Shown here in pieces: positions 59,241-64,000 of a stretch of 64,000 nt of DNA. The translations under genes and the position numbers were made by a program. The stretch comes from Anisus vortex. Lineage: Eukaryota; Mollusca; Gastropoda; Planorbidae. The stretch is from contig OX421506.1 in assembly GCA_949126835.1 (NCBI GenBank), forward strand, positions 30,734,441 through 30,798,440, read 5' to 3'. Under the pieces are notes generated by a model that worked only from the letters and a program-made list of their open reading frames with translations, had not been told where the DNA came from and did no database searches. Position 1 is the first letter of the stretch. Every line of letters starts with the position of its first letter.

Positions 59241-60560
59241 GCATTTTTCGTCTCGAGAGACGTTTCATTTCCCTTGCAAGCCCTCATTTGGCTAAAGAGG
59301 CCAATCCTGGACGTACAGGCACGGTCACACTTGCTGCAGTTGAATGTAGCGGAGTGGACCACATTTTTCTCCACTGTCTTTTTCCTGGCGCGCTCCTCTC
59401 CCGCAAGCCTGAGACCTTCTTTGATTCCTGCCCTCCGAGCGGGCCTATCCTGCGCCATGATCTCCCCACTGTTTGGGTCAATTTGGAGTTGTTTCATATC
59501 TCTTTTGCAGACATCCGCAAATCTCAGTTTTGGACGTCCAGCAGGTCTCTGTCCCGAAGCTAACGTTCCATATAGAATGTCCTGTGGAAGTCGACCCTGT
59601 GGCATTTGGCATACATGACCTAGCCAGCTGAGACGTCTGTTACTGAGAGTAATACGGATGTCTTGACACTCTGCTCTTTGTAGGACCTCTGCGTTTGAAA
59701 CCCTGTCCTGCCATCTTATATCTAAAATGAGTCTGAGACACCTAAGGTAAAAGGTGTTCAGTTTTCTCTACTCCCAGGAATATGTGCTCCATGTCTCACA
59801 GCCGTACAGCAGGGTAATCAGAACGCATGTTCGATAAACCAGGGACTCAGTGTAGCGTGTGAGCAGTGAGTTCATCCAGACTCGTTTTTTTTTTTGTTAA
59901 ATCTTGCCATAGTGCCCATGGCTTTAGCTATTCTACTATTTATCTCCCCATCTAGGAGAACACTGCTTGAGATTTTGGCTTTGAACCTGTTAAGGTTGAA
60001 GAGCTTTCCAGATCTGCTTGTGTGAAGGTAGACACCCTCGTTGCAATCTCCATAAGCATAGTGCAGTAGACACGAGAAGAATATTCCAAACAAGGTGGGT
60101 GCAAGTACGCAGTCTTGTTTAACACCGGCTTCAAATGGCTCTGATTAAACTTCACTGTGCACCTGGTTTAAAAAAAAAAAAAAACAGGCAATGAAAGAGA
60201 TCAGTTTTGGAGGGATTCCTATTTTTGCCAGGAGTTTGAGGAGTCCACTTCTGCTGACCATAGGCCTATCAAATGCTTTAGTGAGATCAACGAAAGCAAT
60301 GTATAATGGCTTATTCATCTCGCGGAACCTCTCTTGTAGCATTCGAATGGAGGAGATCATGTCTATTGTGGATAAGTCGCTTCTGAAACCGCACTGAGAC
60401 TCTGGATAGACTCTGCACCTGCAGCCTTGATAGTGCCTCCTGCAAAGATCTTACCAACTATGCTCAAGAGGGAGATTCATCTGTCTTTTTGCAGTCGCTG
60501 CGGTCCCCTTTGTTCTTATATAATGTAACGAAATCTGCTAAATGGCTGTGTGACGCGTCT
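59240..60560 (-). pseudogene. LINE RT fragment with internal deletion
   Basis: On the minus strand the order is ADFVTLYKNKGDRSDC, ISLLSIVGKIFA, a degraded CGFR, DMISSIRMLQERFRE, IAFVDLTKAFD (motif A Asp), then MFGIFFSCLLHYAYGD, GVYLHTSRSGKLFNL, SVLLDGEINSRIAKAMGTM, and near the 3' end GRLPQDILYGTLASGQRPAGRP with a CSKCDRACTSRIGLFSQMRAC zinc-finger end. The FADD-bearing segment between the KLFNL and SVLLDGEI parts is deleted, and there are several frameshifts. The fragment at 25390-25790 is from the same LINE type. Confidence 0.8.
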
Positions 60561-61352
60561 TGGTAAATATGGTGTGCGGCTGGCTGGTCCTATTGTTGGT
60601 TCACGGGACTGTCAACCCTGCTGACCGTTCACTTTCGCCCTAAACACATGTTAATTTTAATGATATTTTGATCTCAGTTTTACTGAAATGTCCTTTAATC
60701 CGTTTGAATGCTTTAAATGTAATGTTTAAGCTATCGTTAAATGGTATAGATACATAGTAGGCCTAATCATACAAACTGAGTAGTTATTGTAATGCTTAAA
60801 AATATACATATAAATTCTTTAGTCATATAATATTTATATAATTTTCAATTTTTTTTTCCAGTTTTATCATTTTAAAGTTATAAATGTAAATCATTTATTC
60901 TTTTTTATAAAAGAAAAAAAGAAAGAAATATTAGCTCAAATGAAACGAAATAATTATCTCCCTTTAATTAACAAATTTTTCTACGTTTGATTCAATAGTG
61001 ATGCCGAACAAGTTCTGTTTTGTGATATAACAAATTTTACTGATTATTATTATTTCTTTATATACATTCAACATTGTGGTATTCAGAACAAGATTTAATT
61101 ATTAGAGGATTAAAATAATTTACGTTAAACAGTTGTAAATAAACATTTCCTGCATTAATTGTTTTGTCCATTTAAGGAGTTTATATTTAAAACATTAATA
61201 ATTACAGAAATTACATGATATAGTGCTATTAAATAATCTCTTATATTTCTAAATTAATAATACAAATAAATTTGTTTTAGAATTAATTATAGGCCTATAT
61301 ATGTATAATTAAAATTAAGTTGGGGGGTGGTGAGCGGTAAGATTTTAAAAGG
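60561..61352. other. unassigned DNA within the hAT element
   Basis: AT-rich. The right end (gtgagccgaaaaaggttgaaaacc near 61361) looks like the end of another hAT-type element, but its partner end was not found. Confidence 0.35.
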
Positions 61353-61539
61353 GTGCGGTGAGCCGAAAAAGGTTGAAAACCTATGGCTTAGATCTACAAT
61401 GTCAGATGAACGTCTGTCAAGGTTGTGCATGTTGTGAGTACATAGAGACAAAGTGAACAGCAACAAAAATGAGTTTATGGACAAAATTGTAGATTTGTTT
61501 GGTAGCGATAACAGACGACTCCAGTTCTTGTTTAAATAA
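61353..61539 (+). pseudogene. hAT transposase fragment 2
   Basis: Reads LWLRSTMSDERLSRLCML, a TGA, then VHRDKVNSNKNEFMDKIVDLF and RRLQFLFK before a TAA. This is the final part of the hAT dimerisation domain and would directly continue fragment 1. The in-frame TGA shows decay. Confidence 0.78.
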
Positions 61540-62360
61540 TACATTTTATTTTAAATTTACGTTGTAATATTGTTTTTTTAAAGTATTGTTTTTTGTATGG
61601 TTTACGTCTATTATATACATATATTGTGCTAATAAAAAATGTGTTGCTACAGTATGCCTTTCATTACTACAGTGTACTACAATTACTTCAGTGTTCTGTC
61701 CGTTCGTTCACCATACAAATGCGCTCAGTAAATTAAAACTACATTAAAACATTACTAAAAATATTTTGCCCCCCCCTAGGAAATTTTCTGCGGGCGCCCA
61801 TGCAATAAGAATATAAAACTAAAATGCTATCTCACATTAGTTAGGCCTATAATAGAATATGCAGCATCTGTATGGGACTCATCAACTAAAGAAAAGATTA
61901 AAACAGAACAAATTCAAAAAAGAGCTGCAAGGTTCATAACTATTGAATATTCCCAATTAACAAGAGTAACACCATTAGTCAAATCACTAAATCTAGAAAC
62001 ACTAGAGGACAGAAGGGCAAAGAGTAATTCAAATACATAAGGCATTAAACTTTAATTTTAGAAAAAAACATAAACATTTCAAACACTTTCCTTGTCCCTT
62101 ATGCGAGAACAAATGCATATAAGGACTCTTTCTTCCCCAATGGCATTTGGGCATAGAATGGGTTGCCTGATCAAACCAGGAAAACCAATAACTTATCAAC
62201 ATTAATAAAAATGCAAGACTAGACTCGGACCACGGATGAGCGTAGAACGCAATAATCTTCTTTATAGAAGGAGCGTCTGTAATGTATAAGATAAGATAAG
62301 AAAAGCCTGCCCCAGTCCTAGAAGGATTCTGATTAATAAAACGTCCTTTAAAGAAAATGT

Positions 62361-63064
62361 CAATTTATCTAGTGTTTGTTATCTTTCCTTATACAATATT
62401 TGCAACTGAATCATAAAAAAACAAACAACACTTTTAACCAAACTAAATATGATAGCATGTAGAGCTGAAAAAATGATCTTCACTATTATAAATACACTGT
62501 AAAGGCGAAATTATTTGAGTTTACTAATGTCTTAATTCTTAATCTATATGTGTGAGATTTATACAATCTACAAACAATTAAAATATAGTTTAGTATAAAA
62601 AAAGAAAAAAATATATTCATAAAAATAATAATACAAACATACCACTTCCCAAAACATAAAATTATTGGAATGTGCATTAGTATCTTGCATCAAACTACTT
62701 TATACTTTGTCACTGGAGATGTATTATATATTATGTACTTTATGGATGTATGGCATCACTTATTTTCATTTTATCTGTTATAAAAAAAGAAAAAAAATGC
62801 CAGTTAACTTTTTGTATGGTAGAACAACAATTCAATGTCAATGAAAAAAACACCAATCCGTGTTTGAACATTTATTAACTATATATTTTACAAATTCATG
62901 TCTAAGTATTCATTAAAGAATGTAGGACCTAGACTAAATCATCTGTCATTAGTATAATAATAGCTTATTATTTGTGTATTTGTCATTGGCGGAATTGTAT
63001 TAATTATATTTTAATTCAATAGTCCCTTTCTTTCACTATCTACTTGAATCATTTGGTCTCTTTG
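62361..63064. other. AT-rich stretch
   Basis: Nothing recognised; the minus ORF at 62486-62677 is low-complexity. Confidence 0.45.
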
Positions 63065-63274
63065 TCATAAGCTCTCACTGTTCTCGTTGTCCTCACTAAG
63101 GATAGCGCCTTGACTGATTTCACTGCCATAATTTATAATGGTGATCTGATTTATAGTTCCGCCCTCACTGAGAATGGTGCTATTATTGATATTTCTGCTT
63201 CCAGTGATTATGGAGCCATTTTTTAAGTGTGAGCAAAATTGTGTAAATGTTAAAAATGCACCAAAATATTTATA
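63065..63274 (-). other. unassigned 70-codon open frame, possible terminal exon
   Basis: The minus strand is open for 69 residues and ends in TGA, without an ATG. The last 50 residues are Asn/Ser/Gly/Ile-rich with spaced beta-branched residues: NGSIITGS, NINNSTILSEGGTI, ITIINYGSEI, GAILSEDNEN. The local composition is less AT-biased than the surroundings. It could be the last exon of a gene beyond the right edge, or chance. No splice acceptor could be fixed. Confidence 0.25.
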
Positions 63275-64000
63275 TTAGTTCTTTTATCCCAAATAATACG
63301 CTTGCTAATGTTCCTTCTAGATAGAAGATTATTACGGCCTTGGCCAAAAAACTCCAGAAGGGTGACAGGGATTTGATGGTGGAATGACTAGCATTTAGGG
63401 GCTATTGCTGCTTTAGACACATACACAAAAATCTAGCAAACATTGATTAAACAAAAGGCCTCCCAGCTCAAACTTACTGACTGATTATAATGGTAAAGAA
63501 CATTTTGCATAAGCCTCTTTAACTAAGAACTAGTTAGAAGTTAATTTTTAAAATCCGAAAAATGATTATTTACCATTAAAAATCACTAAATTGTGAAACT
63601 CTTAGGGAAAAAAAGCTAACAATTAAAGTAAATAATATGTAAACATTTTTACTTCATATATAACTATATATATATTTTTTAATGGGTGTCCTACATACAT
63701 TGTGGATAATGTATAAAATACATAAATATGTGAATGAGAGCATATAAAGACAAAAAAAAAAAATTTTGACATACTATTGAGACATTGGCATGTCATATAT
63801 ACAGTTGTTTTGTTATGCAGCTGTCATTTTTACTTCCTTTTTTGTGTATAATAGTCCCTTGGTATCTTTGAGGACTAATGTCAATTAAATCTTGAATGTA
63901 CTAAAAAGACTTACTGACCTACTTACTGCCCGTAACCAGAAGGCTACCAACCATTGAGCAGAGTCCTCTATCAAGGGGCAGCTTTTCTCTATTTCCTTCC
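63275..64000. other. right-edge stretch
   Basis: A short block near 63307-63335 (ccttctagatagaagattattacgg) faintly resembles the inverted LINE 3' tail at 3151-3232. Otherwise nothing is recognised. Confidence 0.3.

Larger units (their letters stand above)
58855..61802 (+). mobile_element. 2.95-kb hAT element inside the LINE
   Basis: A perfect 8-bp duplication CAATAAGA (58847-58854 and 61803-61810) flanks inverted ends CATGGGCGCCCGCAG and CTGCGGGCGCCCATG. LINE copy 1 shows the target without the insertion at about 4346-4358. Poly-G/poly-C runs follow the left end (58871-58930). The plus strand carries remnants of a hAT transposase C-terminus at 59138-59240 and 61353-61539, separated by a minus-strand LINE fragment and unassigned DNA. 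Confidence 0.92.
57794..62040 (+). pseudogene. LINE reverse transcriptase in three pieces
   Basis: Piece 1 (57794-58430) holds HLDKLNALCPYQ, LSKGLDNNNQ, the changed LPDFSKSFH (motif A, where the Asp is kept), VTQGTVLGTLL and LFADDCIIY with the catalytic Asp pair. A small frame problem lies near 58040 at an A-run. Piece 2 (58707-58846) continues the thumb region (IIINDNLSWNPH). Piece 3 (61811-62040) has EYAASVWDSSTKE, with Trp where copy 1 has a stop, and RRAARFITIEYS. It is dead through insertions and truncation. Confidence 0.85.
57783..62342 (+). mobile_element. Jockey-like LINE copy 2, interrupted twice
   Basis: An 18-bp target duplication (57765-57782 and 62343-62360, 17/18 matching) frames a LINE of the same family as 3574-4881. 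Removing a 265-bp MITE and a 2948-bp hAT element, each with its duplicated 8 bp, leaves about 1.33 kb of LINE, close to the 1.31 kb of copy 1. It is truncated within RT (starting around LTSITCKILEHII). Confidence 0.9.

Noticed and set aside
59192..59605. 137-codon minus ORF as a stand-alone zinc-finger gene
   Set aside because: The zinc-finger-like end belongs to a LINE C-terminus within a decayed fragment.
1..64000. tRNA or rRNA genes
   Set aside because: No cloverleaf with both A and B boxes or any rRNA-like block was recognised by eye; B-box-like words fall within SINEs.

Overview
The window is AT-rich animal nuclear DNA, most likely from a gastropod mollusc. Evidence: spliced exons with GT/AG borders, CR1/L2-, RTE- and Jockey-like LINEs, hAT and piggyBac relics, mollusc-type tRNA-derived SINEs, and Ty3/gypsy elements with the Gmr1-type order protease-integrase-reverse transcriptase. 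The species cannot be fixed from sequence alone. No bacterial operons, CRISPR arrays, rRNA or tRNA genes were seen.

The best candidate for a host gene lies on the minus strand. Its first coding exon (50346-50061) encodes a complete CARD (death-fold) domain and ends at a phase-1 splice donor. Downstream are three phase 1-1 exons with acceptor and donor sites: a 630-nt exon of 28 consecutive 7-residue repeats (27095-26466), a 63-nt exon (26156-26094) and a 54-nt exon (14999-14946). If they are one gene, it spans at least 35 kb, and its introns hold almost every mobile element between 15 and 50 kb.

LTR elements from left to right: element A (minus, 7530-13856) and element B (plus, 16369-22667) belong to one family that has lost RT, RNase H and most of integrase, yet B keeps one intact 903-residue Gag-protease-integrase-remnant-transmembrane ORF. 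Element C (minus, 27626-34293) and element D (plus, 35428-45390) are decayed Gmr1-like elements. D is split by a CR1/L2-like LINE with an uninterrupted ORF (38302-42011). Solo LTRs are likely at 6587-7193 and possible at 50984-51789.

The right third is nested DNA. A hAT element (45919-48017) carries three smaller hAT-type insertions. A broken second copy of the D-inserted LINE lies at 54097-57745. A truncated Jockey-like LINE (57783-62342) is interrupted by a hAT MITE and by a 2.95-kb hAT element, which itself contains a LINE fragment. Target-site duplications support most of these boundaries. Relics of piggyBac, ZBED/GTF2IRD2-like hAT, RTE LINEs, SINEs and hairpin repeats fill other gaps. 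The remaining long stretches are AT-rich and show no recognisable feature.
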